Position numbers and translations under genes: made by a program. The notes under the pieces were generated by a model. It worked only from the letters and a program-made list of their open reading frames with translations. It ran no database searches and was not told where the DNA came from. A stretch of 64,000 nt of DNA from Succinimonas sp045124755 (GTDB lineage: Bacteria; Pseudomonadota; Gammaproteobacteria; Enterobacterales; Succinivibrionaceae). Shown one piece after another: positions 24,781 through 33,912 of the stretch (positions are counted from its first letter, which is position 1; every line of letters starts with the position of its first letter). The DNA lies in NCBI RefSeq assembly GCF_045124755.1, contig NZ_JBGVMK010000063.1. The stretch is one strand, 5' to 3'.

Positions 24781-26082
24781 ATGGCTAAGATCACTAAGGT
24801 AATTGGTCGTGAAATTGTTGATTCACGTGGTAATCCTACTGTAGAAGCTGATGTTTATCTTGATGACGGCTCCATGGGCCGCGCTGCAGTTCCTTCAGGA
24901 GCTTCCACCGGTGTTCGCGAAGCTCTCGAGCTCCGTGACGGAGACAAGAGCCGTTTTGGCGGCAAGGGTGTTCTTACCGCTGTTAAGAATGTTAACGAGA
25001 TCCTGGGACCGGCCATTGTAGGCATGGATCCTGTTGATCAGCGCGCTGTTGACAACGTTATGCTGGCCAAGGACGGCGATCCCTTCAAGAAGAACCTTGG
25101 CGCCAATGCCATTCTCGCCATTTCCCTGGCTGTAGCCAAGGCTGCCGCTCAGTCCAAGAAGGTTCCTCTCTATGAGCACATTTCCGACCTCAACGGCACT
25201 CACGGCGTTTACTCCATGCCTCTCCCGATGATGAACATCATCAACGGCGGCGCTCACGCTGCCTGGTCCATGGACATGCAGGAATTCATGATTCAGCCTG
25301 TTGGCGCCAAGACCGTTAAGGAAGCCATCCGCATGGGCGCTGAAATTTTTCACGAGCTCGCCAAGGTACTCAAGGCTCTTGGTCAGCCTACCACTGTAGG
25401 CGACGAAGGCGGCTATGCTCCTAAGCTTGCCGGCACCGCCAAGGCTATGGCTGCCATCAAGGAAGCTGTGGAGAAGGCCGGCTACAAGTTCGGCGAGGAC
25501 GTTACCCTGGCTATGGACTGCGCTTCCTCCGAGTTCTATGACGCTGAAGCCAAGCTTTACAGAATGAAGGCTGAAGGCAAGGATTTCACCTCCAATCAGC
25601 TGGCTGACTTCCTGGCTGACCTCTGCGATCAGTATCCTATCATCTCCATCGAAGACGGCCAGGCCGAAGGCGACTGGGACGGCTGGAAGTATCTTACCGA
25701 CAAGATCGGCGGCAGATGCCAGCTGGTAGGCGACGACCTCTTCGTAACCAATCCTTCCATCCTCAAGGAAGGCATTGAGAAGGGCATTGCCAACTCCATC
25801 CTCATCAAGGTTAACCAGATCGGCTCTCTCTCTGAGACTCTTGACGCCATTCAGATGGCTCACAAGGCTGGCTACACCGCCATCGTTTCTCACCGTTCCG
25901 GCGAGACCGAGGACTGCACCATTGCCGACATCGCCGTTGGTACCGCTGCCGGCCAGATCAAGACCGGTTCCCTGAGCCGTTCTGACCGTATGGCCAAGTA
26001 CAACCAGCTGATCCGCATCGAGGAAGAGCTCGGTTCTGAAAAGGCTCCTTATGCCGGCCGCAAGGCAGTTAAGGGTCAGTAA
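24781..26082 (+). CDS. eno: Enolase
   Basis: Enolase converts 2-phosphoglycerate to phosphoenolpyruvate in glycolysis and is part of the RNA degradosome in gammaproteobacteria. The 433 residues start AKITKVIGREIVDSRGNPTVEADV and contain the catalytic and metal regions GDEGGYAPK, SIEDGQAEGDWDGW, GDDLFVTN, LIKVNQIGSLSET and the signature SHRSGETED. The start at 24781 fits the family, with AAGGAC upstream; an in-frame ATG at 24697 would add unsupported residues. Codon use is strongly biased, as expected for a very abundant protein. A terminator follows. Confidence 0.97.
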   Translation: MAKITKVIGREIVDSRGNPTVEADVYLDDGSMGRAAVPSGASTGVREALELRDGDKSRFGGKGVLTAVKNVNEILGPAIVGMDPVDQRAVDNVMLAKDGDPFKKNLGANAILAISLAVAKAAAQSKKVPLYEHISDLNGTHGVYSMPLPMMNIINGGAHAAWSMDMQEFMIQPVGAKTVKEAIRMGAEIFHELAKVLKALGQPTTVGDEGGYAPKLAGTAKAMAAIKEAVEKAGYKFGEDVTLAMDCASSEFYDAEAKLYRMKAEGKDFTSNQLADFLADLCDQYPIISIEDGQAEGDWDGWKYLTDKIGGRCQLVGDDLFVTNPSILKEGIEKGIANSILIKVNQIGSLSETLDAIQMAHKAGYTAIVSHRSGETEDCTIADIAVGTAAGQIKTGSLSRSDRMAKYNQLIRIEEELGSEKAPYAGRKAVKGQ

Positions 26083-26131
26083 TCCGCGGCTTCGCTGAGT
26101 TTTTCAGAAAGCTGACAAGCTAAAAGCTGAG

Positions 26132-26157
26132 AAAGGCGCCTTCGGGCGTCTTTTTTT
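26132..26157 (+). terminator. Intrinsic terminator of eno
   Basis: GGCGCC and GGCGTC pair (one G-U) around a stable TTCG tetraloop, flanked by AAA and seven T. Confidence 0.88.
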
Positions 26158-26300
26158 GCGTCCGGAGAGCAGCTTCTGTTCTTCTGTAACAGTTCTGTCC
26201 GGCGCCTGCAGCAGACGGCGAATCAGCGGGATCTCCGCCCCTGTCATGTTCAAACTGAGCGGCATGGATTATAATATTCCCGGTCTTTCAGGGTGATGCT

Positions 26301-26603
26301 ATGCGCTACATTAATGTCATTTTAATTCTGGTTATTATTTATCTCGGGCACACGCTGGTGCACGGCCCCAATGGTCTCAGACGCTACCAGGAGGTGACCG
26401 CTGAGCTTCGTCAGGCAAAGGAATATACCCGGAATCTGGAGGAGCGCAATCTCATGATGAAGGTTGACATTGAATCCCTGAAAAAAACAGACGGTTCCCC
26501 CACGGTGGAGAATCTGGCCCGCTCCAATCTGGGCATGATCAAGTCAGGAGAGGTGTTTTACCGGGTAATTTTTCCCAGCCGGCAGGAGGCCTCCGGAAAA
26601 TAA
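26301..26603 (+). CDS. ftsB: Cell division protein FtsB
   Basis: FtsB joins FtsL and FtsQ in the inner membrane to activate septal peptidoglycan synthesis. The 100 residues have one N-terminal membrane helix (about 3-20, INVILILVIIYLGHTLV), then a leucine-zipper-like coiled coil (about 28-65) and the short C-terminal GMIKSGEVFYRVI segment. The gene directly abuts ispD, as in E. coli. A TATAAT-like box lies near 26270. Confidence 0.9.
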   Translation: MRYINVILILVIIYLGHTLVHGPNGLRRYQEVTAELRQAKEYTRNLEERNLMMKVDIESLKKTDGSPTVENLARSNLGMIKSGEVFYRVIFPSRQEASGK

Positions 26604-27281
26604 ATGTCTGACATGATTGACGTGGTTATTCCCGCTGCCGGCGTCGGGAAGCGCATGCAGTCCCGGTGTCCCAAGCAGTATCTTCCCTTTGCCTCCAGCA
26701 CCATCCTGGAGGAAACCCTGAAGCGCATTTTCCGGTTCTCATCTTTGGGCCGGGTCATTCTGGCTCTGAGTCCGGAGGATCAGTATTTTCAGGATACCGG
26801 GCTTTACGGCGACCCCCGCATTGTAACGGTGCCCGGCGGAAAAGAGAGGGGGGACAGCGTGCTTTCCGGGCTTCGGGCAGCCACCTCGGAATATGTCATG
26901 GTTCACGATGCGGCGCGGCCTTGTATTATGATGGCAGATCTGGAAAGACTCCGGGATCTCGCTATGAATGACAACGGCGGCATTCTGGCGGTAAGAATTC
27001 CTGACACGGTAAAGCGCGGCGACAGCGAAAACCGCATTACGGACACCGTGCCCCGGGCCGGACTCTGGCGGGCTCTTACCCCGCAGCTTTTTAAAAGAGA
27101 TCTTCTGATAACCGCTTATGAGAAGGCCGCCGCCTCCGGCATGACGCTGACGGATGAGGCTTCGGCCATGGAGTTTTTGGGCTATCACCCCCTGCTGGTG
27201 CCGGGCTCCAGCCTTAACATTAAGATTACCGAGCCTCAGGATCTGGCCCTGGGGACGCTTTTTTACCGGGAAATGGACTAA
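26604..27281 (+). CDS. ispD: 2-C-methyl-D-erythritol 4-phosphate cytidylyltransferase
   Basis: IspD couples CTP to methylerythritol phosphate in the non-mevalonate isoprenoid pathway. The 225 residues show the nucleotide site PAAGVGKRMQSRCPKQYL near the N-terminus, VHDAARP in the middle and TDEASAMEFLG near the C-terminus, all family hallmarks. The ATG follows the ftsB stop without a gap, so translation is probably coupled. Confidence 0.95.
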   Translation: MSDMIDVVIPAAGVGKRMQSRCPKQYLPFASSTILEETLKRIFRFSSLGRVILALSPEDQYFQDTGLYGDPRIVTVPGGKERGDSVLSGLRAATSEYVMVHDAARPCIMMADLERLRDLAMNDNGGILAVRIPDTVKRGDSENRITDTVPRAGLWRALTPQLFKRDLLITAYEKAAASGMTLTDEASAMEFLGYHPLLVPGSSLNIKITEPQDLALGTLFYREMD

Positions 27282-27293
27282 GAGGGAAGCAGC

Positions 27294-27773
27294 ATGATAT
27301 TCAGAGTCGGACATGGTTTTGATGTGCATAAGTTCGGCGGCGCGGGGCCGGTTACCCTGGGCGGAGTTAAGATTCCTTATGAAACGGGCCTTATCGCTCA
27401 TTCAGACGGCGACGTGGTGCTTCATGCCCTTACGGATGCTCTCCTGGGAGCCGCCGCTTTGGGGGATATCGGCCGGCTTTATCCGGACAATGACGACCGG
27501 TTTTTGAACATTGACAGCAGAATTCTTCTCCGGGATGCCTGGAAAAGGGTGCAGGATCTGGGCTGGAAAATCAGCAACGCGGATATAACCATCATGGCCC
27601 AGGCCCCGAAAATCGCCCCTTATGAGCATGAAATGCGGGTCAATATCGCTGCAGATCTGGGCCTTGATATGGATGCCGTGAACGTTAAGGCCACCACCAC
27701 CGAGAAGCTGGGCTTTACCGGAAGAAAGGAAGGCATTGCCGTTACCGCCGTGACGCTCATTTACAGGGATTAA
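27294..27773 (+). CDS. ispF: 2-C-methyl-D-erythritol 2,4-cyclodiphosphate synthase
   Basis: IspF makes the cyclic diphosphate intermediate two steps after IspD. The 159 residues have the zinc ligands in GHGFDVH (Asp10, His12), HSDGDVVLHALTDALLGAAALGDIG, and the C-terminal ATTTEKLGFTGRKEGIA. It lies 12 bases after ispD in the same operon. Confidence 0.95.
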   Translation: MIFRVGHGFDVHKFGGAGPVTLGGVKIPYETGLIAHSDGDVVLHALTDALLGAAALGDIGRLYPDNDDRFLNIDSRILLRDAWKRVQDLGWKISNADITIMAQAPKIAPYEHEMRVNIAADLGLDMDAVNVKATTTEKLGFTGRKEGIAVTAVTLIYRD

Positions 27774-27792
27774 AGGATTTAGTCAGGACGTT

Positions 27793-28539
27793 ATGAGAAT
27801 TCTCATAAGCAATGATGACGGAGTTTATGCAGAGGGAATTTCCCGGCTTTATGACGCGGTTTCCGCGGAATACCCCGACACCTTTGTGGTGGCTCCGGAT
27901 CGGAACCAGAGCGCTGCCAGTCATTCTCTTACCCTGGATTATCCCCTCCGGACGCAGGAAATTTTAAAAAAGAACTTCACGGCGGTAAGAGGCACTCCCA
28001 CTGACAGCGTCTACCTGGCCCTGAATTCTCTCCTGAAGCCCCGGCCGGATGTGGTGGTTTCCGGCATCAACGAGGGGGCCAATCTGGGGGATGACGTCAT
28101 CTACTCGGGCACCGTGGCTGCGGCCATGGAGGGCCGGGGCTGCCGGTATCCGGCTCTGGCGGTTTCTCTCTGCGGCTCCCGCCATTACGATACGGCAGCT
28201 GCTTTTGTGATGAGGATTCTCCGTAAAATAGAGGAAACTCCGCTCCCCGGACAGCAGATCCTGAATGTGAACGTTCCGGATTTGCCGCTGTCTGAAATAA
28301 AGGGGATGATGGTGACCCGGCTGGGCCGCCGCCAGAATGCCGAGAGCATTATTGAAGCCCGGGATCTCCGCGGCGTTCCCATTTACTGGGTGGGGCCGCA
28401 GGGAAAACCGGTGGACAGGGAGCGGGACACAGATTTCTGGGCGGTGGAGCACGGCTATGTCTCGGTAACGCCCCTCCATATTGATTTAACGGCGTACAAC
28501 AGTCTTGACGATCTCACGGGCTGGGCTGATATGGTATGA
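27793..28539 (+). CDS. surE: 5'/3'-nucleotidase SurE
   Basis: SurE is a metal-dependent nucleoside monophosphatase of stationary-phase survival. The 248 residues begin MRILISNDDG with the Asp-Asp metal ligands, followed by VVAPDRNQSAASHSLTL and VSGINEGANLGDDVIYSGTVAAAMEG. In E. coli truD lies between ispF and surE, and pcm follows surE; both are missing here. Confidence 0.95.
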   Translation: MRILISNDDGVYAEGISRLYDAVSAEYPDTFVVAPDRNQSAASHSLTLDYPLRTQEILKKNFTAVRGTPTDSVYLALNSLLKPRPDVVVSGINEGANLGDDVIYSGTVAAAMEGRGCRYPALAVSLCGSRHYDTAAAFVMRILRKIEETPLPGQQILNVNVPDLPLSEIKGMMVTRLGRRQNAESIIEARDLRGVPIYWVGPQGKPVDRERDTDFWAVEHGYVSVTPLHIDLTAYNSLDDLTGWADMV

Positions 28540-28549
28540 CACAGGGCCT

Positions 28550-29173
28550 ATGAAGTTATTTACCGGAATCTATGATTATTGCATAAACCTGTCGAAGCAC
28601 CGTCTGGCGCCGGTTTTTCTGACGGGAAACAGCTTTATTGAATCCATTTTCTGGCCGATCCCCGTGGATATCATGCTGGCTCCCATGTGTCTGGCCCGGC
28701 CGGAGCGGGCGCTGCACTATGCCTTTCTGGCCACCGCGGCTTCCGTTATGGGGGCGGTTTTGGGGTACGGCATCGGATATTATCTTTACGATCCCTGGAT
28801 TCAGGATCTCGTGGCGCGGTTTAACTATCAGGAGACCTTCAGCCGGGCCTCCGGATATCTGCAAAGCTATGGCGTGGCGTTTATTGTTATCGGTTCCTTT
28901 ACGCCGCTCCCCTACAAAATTGTAGCCATCTCAGCCGGCCTTATTGCCTCCCAGCAGGTCAGCATGGGACTGGGGGCCGGGCAGCTCCATCTGATACCGT
29001 TTATTCTGGTATCATTTGCGGGCCGGGGACTGAGATTTTTTCTGATTGCCGCGGTTATCAAAATCGGCGGCGCCAGAATGGAGCAGAAGCTCCGGCGTTA
29101 CATTGACATCATAGGCTGGGTGACTCTGGTTATTCTGACGGCGGTTTTCGGCTATTACATGCTGCAGGACTGA
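28550..29173 (+). CDS. yqaA: YqaA-type small membrane protein of the SNARE-associated/DedA group
   Basis: The 207-residue inner-membrane protein matches the YqaA branch of DedA-related proteins: GNSFIESIFWPIPVDIMLAPMCLARPERA, a glycine-rich helix GAVLGYGIGYYLYD, and the typical FTPLPYKIVAISAGL motif near residues 115-130. DedA-family proteins act in membrane lipid transport and envelope homeostasis; the substrate of YqaA is not established. The start at 28550 was chosen over 28505, which lies inside surE. YqaA genes often sit beside nlpD in gammaproteobacteria. Confidence 0.85.
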   Translation: MKLFTGIYDYCINLSKHRLAPVFLTGNSFIESIFWPIPVDIMLAPMCLARPERALHYAFLATAASVMGAVLGYGIGYYLYDPWIQDLVARFNYQETFSRASGYLQSYGVAFIVIGSFTPLPYKIVAISAGLIASQQVSMGLGAGQLHLIPFILVSFAGRGLRFFLIAAVIKIGGARMEQKLRRYIDIIGWVTLVILTAVFGYYMLQD

Positions 29174-29191
29174 ATTGCAAAGGACTGAATA

Positions 29192-30286
29192 ATGCTGCGC
29201 AAATCTGTATTTTGGGTTAAGACGGGACTCATGGCGGGACTTATGGCATTGTCCCTGGGGGCCTGTACCACGTATACCGGCACCGGTTATTCAGCCGGGG
29301 ATCTTACCGGAGACACTGCCGGTTCCGCCCGGGGGGTGAACGGCGTCTATACCGTGCGCGCCGGGGATACCCTGCATTCCGTGGCCTTTGCCAATAACGT
29401 TGACCTGAAGCTCCTGGCGTATATCAACGATATTAAGAAGCCCTACAATATCAACAAGGGCCAGAGGCTGATTCTGGATCCCGCCCGGGTGGGAGTGAGA
29501 ACCCACAGGGTGCAGAAAAACGATACGGTTTACGCTCTTTCCCGGAAATTCGGCATTCCCATGAAGGATCTGGTCAGCATTAACGACATTGATTCCAATT
29601 ACACGATTATGGTGGGACAGCTTCTGGCGGTGAGCCGCAAAAGCAAAAATCCGGTGCCGGTGGCCGCTGCCGGAAGCGGCAGCGCATCTTCCCGGAACAC
29701 CGCGCCCACGGTCATAAACACTGCCGCAAAACCGGATTCCGGCCGGGTTAACACTCCCGCTCAGAAGCCGGTAACTCCCGTAAATACTTCTGCCGCTGCT
29801 GCTTCCCGGGGAGACAATGCTCCGGATATGACAGTTTCCGGCAGCCGGAATAAGAAGGAAAACACCCGGGCCGTGGATGATGTCCGGATTCCGGCTCAGG
29901 CCCGGGGCAGCGTCAGCTGGAAGTGGCCGGTTCAGGGCCGCATTATCGAAGGCTTTTCCAATTCGGAGCATGGCAATAAGGGCATCGACATTTCCGGAGC
30001 CCGGGGATCTGATATCAGGGCCGCCTCCGGAGGCAAGGTGGTGTATGCCGGAAATGCCCTCAGAGGCTACGGGAACCTGATAATCCTGAGCCATAACGAT
30101 GATTTTCTGTCCGCCTATGCCCATAACGACTCTATTCTGGTGCGGGAAGGGCAGCAGGTGTCCCGGGGGCAGGTAATCGCCAAAATGGGTGATTCCGAGG
30201 CCAAGTCCGTGAGATTGCATTTTGAGATCCGCTACCGGGGACAGACGGTAAATCCCATGAAGTATCTGCCTCAGAGCCGGAAGTAG
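29192..30286 (+). CDS. nlpD: Amidase-activating murein hydrolase regulator NlpD
   Basis: NlpD is an outer-membrane lipoprotein that activates the amidase AmiC for daughter-cell separation. A lipobox LGAC ends at Cys25. Two LysM peptidoglycan-binding modules (about 50-95 and 105-150) are followed by a Pro/Ser/Ala-rich linker and a C-terminal M23 (LytM) domain from about 250. That domain lacks the metal-binding His and Asp pattern (HGNKGIDI), as in E. coli NlpD, so it is regulatory rather than catalytic. Length is 364 residues. In many gammaproteobacteria rpoS follows; here a terminator and then convergent mutS follow. Confidence 0.93.
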   Translation: MLRKSVFWVKTGLMAGLMALSLGACTTYTGTGYSAGDLTGDTAGSARGVNGVYTVRAGDTLHSVAFANNVDLKLLAYINDIKKPYNINKGQRLILDPARVGVRTHRVQKNDTVYALSRKFGIPMKDLVSINDIDSNYTIMVGQLLAVSRKSKNPVPVAAAGSGSASSRNTAPTVINTAAKPDSGRVNTPAQKPVTPVNTSAAAASRGDNAPDMTVSGSRNKKENTRAVDDVRIPAQARGSVSWKWPVQGRIIEGFSNSEHGNKGIDISGARGSDIRAASGGKVVYAGNALRGYGNLIILSHNDDFLSAYAHNDSILVREGQQVSRGQVIAKMGDSEAKSVRLHFEIRYRGQTVNPMKYLPQSRK

Positions 30287-30317
30287 CAGACTGCAGCGTC
30301 CCCGGTCCTGAAAACAG

Positions 30318-30366
30318 AGCGCCGTCAGGAATCCGCTTACCGGTTTCTGACGGCGCTGATTTTTTT
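30318..30366. terminator. Long-stem bidirectional terminator between nlpD and mutS
   Basis: AGCGCCGTCAG and CTGACGGCGCT form a perfect 11-base-pair stem around an 18-base loop, with a run of seven T after GA on the plus side and a T-rich run (TGTTTT) on the minus side. It serves two convergent genes. Confidence 0.85.
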
Positions 30367-30458
30367 CCTTTTTTACTTCTTTCTTCCTTCTTTATTTCCT
30401 GCTTTCTGCTTCCTTTTTCCGTCCTTCTTTCTGAGTTTCCCGTCAGCTCCGGGAGCCT

Positions 30459-33038
30459 TCAGAGGTAGGAGACTTCCTCCGTAAGATCATAAATGAGGTT
30501 CAGAGCTTCCCGGGCGGTCAGGGTGTCCGGCTTTACCTTTTTAAGGGTAGCAATGATCTTCTGGTACTCCTCGGGAATTGCCGGAGTTTCAGGTGATGCA
30601 ATGTTTTCCGGTTCTGCCGCTGCCGTGCCTTTGATCTTCCCGGCCAGCATTTTCATGCGCTTCCGGGCGGTCTGGATAACCTTTTTCGGGATGCCGGCCA
30701 GCTGAGCGACTTCAATGCCGTAGGAGCTCGTGGCCGGGCCGGGTTCCGCATTGTGGAGGAACACCACGGTTTCGCCGGATTTCACGGCGGAAAAGTGCAT
30801 GTTCCGGACATTTTTGATTTCCGCCGGAAGCTCGGTAAGCTCAAAATAATGGGTGGAAAACATGGTATAGGAGCGGTTGCCGTCTGCCAGCTGCTCTGCC
30901 GCCGCCCAGGCCAGGGCCATGCCGTCATAGGTGCTGGTGCCGCGGCCGATTTCATCCATGAGCACCAGACTGTCCCTGGTGGCATTATGGAGAATATTCG
31001 CGGTCTCCGTCATTTCCACCATGAAGGTGGAACGGCCGGAGGCCAGATCGTCGCTGGCTCCGATTCTGGTGAATATTCTGTTAATGTCGGGGATCACCGC
31101 CTTTTCCGCCGGGACGAAGGATCCGCACCAGGCCATCAGGACGATGATGGCGCACTGTCTCATATAAGTGGACTTGCCCCCCATGTTGGGGCCGGTAATG
31201 AGCAGAAGCTGATGATCTCCGGCAATGGAGATATCGTTGGGAATGAACCGGGAAGAACTTACCTGTTCGATTACCGGATGGCGTCCCTTGATAATGGAGA
31301 TTTCCCGGGCGGAGGTGAATTCCGGCCGGGTATAGCCGTTTTCCAGCGCTGCCGCTGCCAGACCCGCCAGCATGTCGATATAGGACAGATGGCAGGAGAG
31401 ATCCTGAAGATTCATGAGATGGGGCAGAAGCCGGGCAATAAGTTCATCGTAAAGCTGTTTTTCCAGAGCCAGAGCCCGGCTCTGGGCGGTGAGCGCGGTT
31501 TCCTCGAATTCCTTGAGCTCCTGGGTGATATAGCGTTCATTGTTTTTCAGGGTCTGTCTTCTGATGTAATCGGAGGGCAGGGTGTTCTGGCCGGCCTGAG
31601 CCCGGGAAATTTCAATATAGTAACCGGAAACCTTGTTGTAGCCTACCTTGAGGGTGTTGATCCCGGTGCGGCTTCTTTCGCGGTTTTCCACCTCCTTAAG
31701 ATAATCATCCGCTCCGGAGGACATGCTGCGGAGCTTGTCCAGTTCCGGAGAGTAGCCGGAGGCGATGACGCCGCCGTCTCTGATCACCGCCGGCGGGATA
31801 TCGCAGACGGCTCTTTCCAGAAGATCCCGGACATCCGGTAGGAGGGGGAGCTTTTCCTGAAATTTCCCCAGCTTGCCCCCGGCGGAGTTCAGAAGCTCCC
31901 GGATATGGGGAGTTACCTGAAGAGCAGTGCGGATCTTGGCGAGATCCCGGGGTCGGACGTTGCTGAGAGCCAGTCTTGCGGTCACTCTTTCCAGATCGCC
32001 GATTTCCCGGAGATAGTCCCGGAGCGTCTCAGCCTGGGAGAACTGCTGGATTTCGGAAATAAGATCCAGCTTTTTTTCTGCTTCTTCCCGAGAGCGTACC
32101 GGGTTCAGCAGAGAGCGCTGCAGAAGCCGGGATCCCATGGGGGTGGAGGTGCGATCCAGCACGGCCAGGAGGGTATGCTCCTGCCCGCCCTGAAGATTCT
32201 CGGTAATCTCGAGATTTCTCTGGGTGCAGGCATCCAGCACCAGGTGGGTGCTTTTGCTTTCCAGACGGAGAGAGCGGATATTGAGGAGGGCGGTTTTCTG
32301 GGTTTCCCGGACGTAGCTCAAGAGAGCTCCGGCGGGGCAGAGACCGATGGTGACGCCGTCCAGCCCGAAACCCGAAAGCTCCCGGGTATGGAAGTGCGAG
32401 GTGAGAATGCGGCGGCAGGTTTCAAAGTCAAATTCCCACACCGGGCGTCTTCTGAGGCCCTTGAATTCGGAAATGGCATCCAGGGAGCGCACATCCTCCG
32501 CATACAGGAGCTCCGCCGGCTTCAGCCGTTCCAGCACGGCCAGAATGCCGTTTATATCATCGCTTTCCAGGCAGCAGAAGTCTCCGGTGGAGAGATTGAG
32601 GTAGCTGAGTCCGAAGGCGAACTGATCGCTGGCCAGGCAGGCGATGACGTTATCCTGCTTTTCCTTGAGGAGGGCTTCATCGGTGACGGTGCCGGGGGTG
32701 ATAATTCTGGTGACCTTTCTTTCCACCGGGCCCTTGGCGGTGGCCGGATCGCCGATCTGCTCGCAGATAACGGCGCTTTCTCCCTTTTCCACCAGGCGGG
32801 CCAGATAGGAATCCACGGCATGGTAGGGCACTCCGGCCATGGGGATAGGCTGACCGTTCATGAAGCCTCTTTTGGTGAGGGTGATGTCCAGAAGCTCGGA
32901 GGCTTTCCGGGCATCATCAAAGAACATTTCGTAAAAGTCCCCCAGTCTGTAGAAGAGCAGGGTGTCGGGATATTGCTTTTTGAAGGAAAGATACTGCTGC
33001 ATCAGCGGGGTGATGCCGTTATTGACTGATTCTGACAT
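30459..33038 (-). CDS. mutS: DNA mismatch repair protein MutS
   Basis: MutS recognises mismatches and small loops in new DNA. The 859 residues (E. coli 853) contain the mismatch-stacking Phe-x-Glu in DFYEMF near residue 36, the connector and lever domains, the Walker A loop GPNMGGKST, Walker B with LVLMDEIGRGTSTYDG, and STHYFELTEL. The start has an adjacent open frame consistent with the family. The C-terminus ends in a helical dimer/tetramer region with TAREALNLIYDL. It is transcribed toward nlpD. Confidence 0.97.
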   Translation of the reverse strand: MSESVNNGITPLMQQYLSFKKQYPDTLLFYRLGDFYEMFFDDARKASELLDITLTKRGFMNGQPIPMAGVPYHAVDSYLARLVEKGESAVICEQIGDPATAKGPVERKVTRIITPGTVTDEALLKEKQDNVIACLASDQFAFGLSYLNLSTGDFCCLESDDINGILAVLERLKPAELLYAEDVRSLDAISEFKGLRRRPVWEFDFETCRRILTSHFHTRELSGFGLDGVTIGLCPAGALLSYVRETQKTALLNIRSLRLESKSTHLVLDACTQRNLEITENLQGGQEHTLLAVLDRTSTPMGSRLLQRSLLNPVRSREEAEKKLDLISEIQQFSQAETLRDYLREIGDLERVTARLALSNVRPRDLAKIRTALQVTPHIRELLNSAGGKLGKFQEKLPLLPDVRDLLERAVCDIPPAVIRDGGVIASGYSPELDKLRSMSSGADDYLKEVENRERSRTGINTLKVGYNKVSGYYIEISRAQAGQNTLPSDYIRRQTLKNNERYITQELKEFEETALTAQSRALALEKQLYDELIARLLPHLMNLQDLSCHLSYIDMLAGLAAAALENGYTRPEFTSAREISIIKGRHPVIEQVSSSRFIPNDISIAGDHQLLLITGPNMGGKSTYMRQCAIIVLMAWCGSFVPAEKAVIPDINRIFTRIGASDDLASGRSTFMVEMTETANILHNATRDSLVLMDEIGRGTSTYDGMALAWAAAEQLADGNRSYTMFSTHYFELTELPAEIKNVRNMHFSAVKSGETVVFLHNAEPGPATSSYGIEVAQLAGIPKKVIQTARKRMKMLAGKIKGTAAAEPENIASPETPAIPEEYQKIIATLKKVKPDTLTAREALNLIYDLTEEVSYL

Positions 33039-33135
33039 TTTTGGATACTGATATTGTGATTTCTGCTTAATGAGACGGCGATTAGTTTATCATATCGGCC
33101 GTTAAAGCATAAGCGGGAGCATAGCAGGAGGAATA

Positions 33136-33675
33136 ATGACTTTTTCTGATAGCGATGAAATCAGTGAAGATGGGGTTTTCCGGCTGGCCGCCGCCACCGG
33201 AACGGAACTGAAAAGACTGGGACTTCTGGCTGTTACCGCCGAGTCCTGCACCGGCGGGCTTATCAGCGCGGCCTTTACCGCCGTTCCGGGATCTTCGGAG
33301 TGGTTTGACCGGGCCTTTGTCACCTACAGCAATGCGGCTAAAATGGAAATGCTGGGAGTGCGGGAGGATACCCTGCGGGATCACGGAGCCGTCAGCGAGG
33401 AAACCGTCCGGGAAATGAGTCTGGGAGCGCTCCGGCATTCCCGGGGCGATATTGCGGTGGCGGTAAGCGGCATTGCCGGTCCCGGCGGCGGCACGCCGGA
33501 GAAGCCGGTGGGCACTGTTTATCTCTCCTGGGCTTTTCGGGGAGAGGTTTTTGAAACCTTCCGGGCGGCGTTTTCCGGGGATCGGGAAGCGGTCAGAAAA
33601 CAGACAGTGATAAAAGCGCTTTCTGTTATTTTGGAATTTTGTAGAAACAAAGATAAAAATAATTTGCAAGCTTAG
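33136..33675 (+). CDS. pncC: Nicotinamide-nucleotide amidohydrolase PncC (CinA C-terminal family)
   Basis: PncC deamidates nicotinamide mononucleotide to nicotinate mononucleotide in NAD recycling. The single-domain 179-residue protein shows VTAESCTGGLISAAFTAVPGSS and VSGIAGPGGGTPEKPVGTVYLSW, the two main motifs. It sits directly upstream of recA, the same place as E. coli pncC (ygaD). Confidence 0.93.
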   Translation: MTFSDSDEISEDGVFRLAAATGTELKRLGLLAVTAESCTGGLISAAFTAVPGSSEWFDRAFVTYSNAAKMEMLGVREDTLRDHGAVSEETVREMSLGALRHSRGDIAVAVSGIAGPGGGTPEKPVGTVYLSWAFRGEVFETFRAAFSGDREAVRKQTVIKALSVILEFCRNKDKNNLQA

Positions 33676-33912
33676 CAAAATTATGTATAATCTCCGCAAA
33701 GTTTAATGCTTTGATTTTCGGGGAGAGCCGCATTTTGCGGGTTATCTTTGTGATATCAGGCATGGAACTGCTCAGGCAAATGCCCTCCGGCGTCAGACCG
33801 GCGCCTCCAGGTGCTATAATGCCGGAGCATTTCAGAGGTTCAGTTTTACCGGATGGTTTGCTGAAGGCCGTTAATTTTAAGTTTTTTAGCTAGATAAAGT
33901 AAGGAAACAGGT

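Noticed and set aside
29930..30286. Degenerate M23 active site in NlpD as a pseudogene sign
   Set aside because: NlpD-type activators are naturally catalytically dead, and the rest of the protein is complete.
33676..33912. LexA box upstream of recA
   Set aside because: No CTG-N10-CAG arrangement was found in this interval on either strand.
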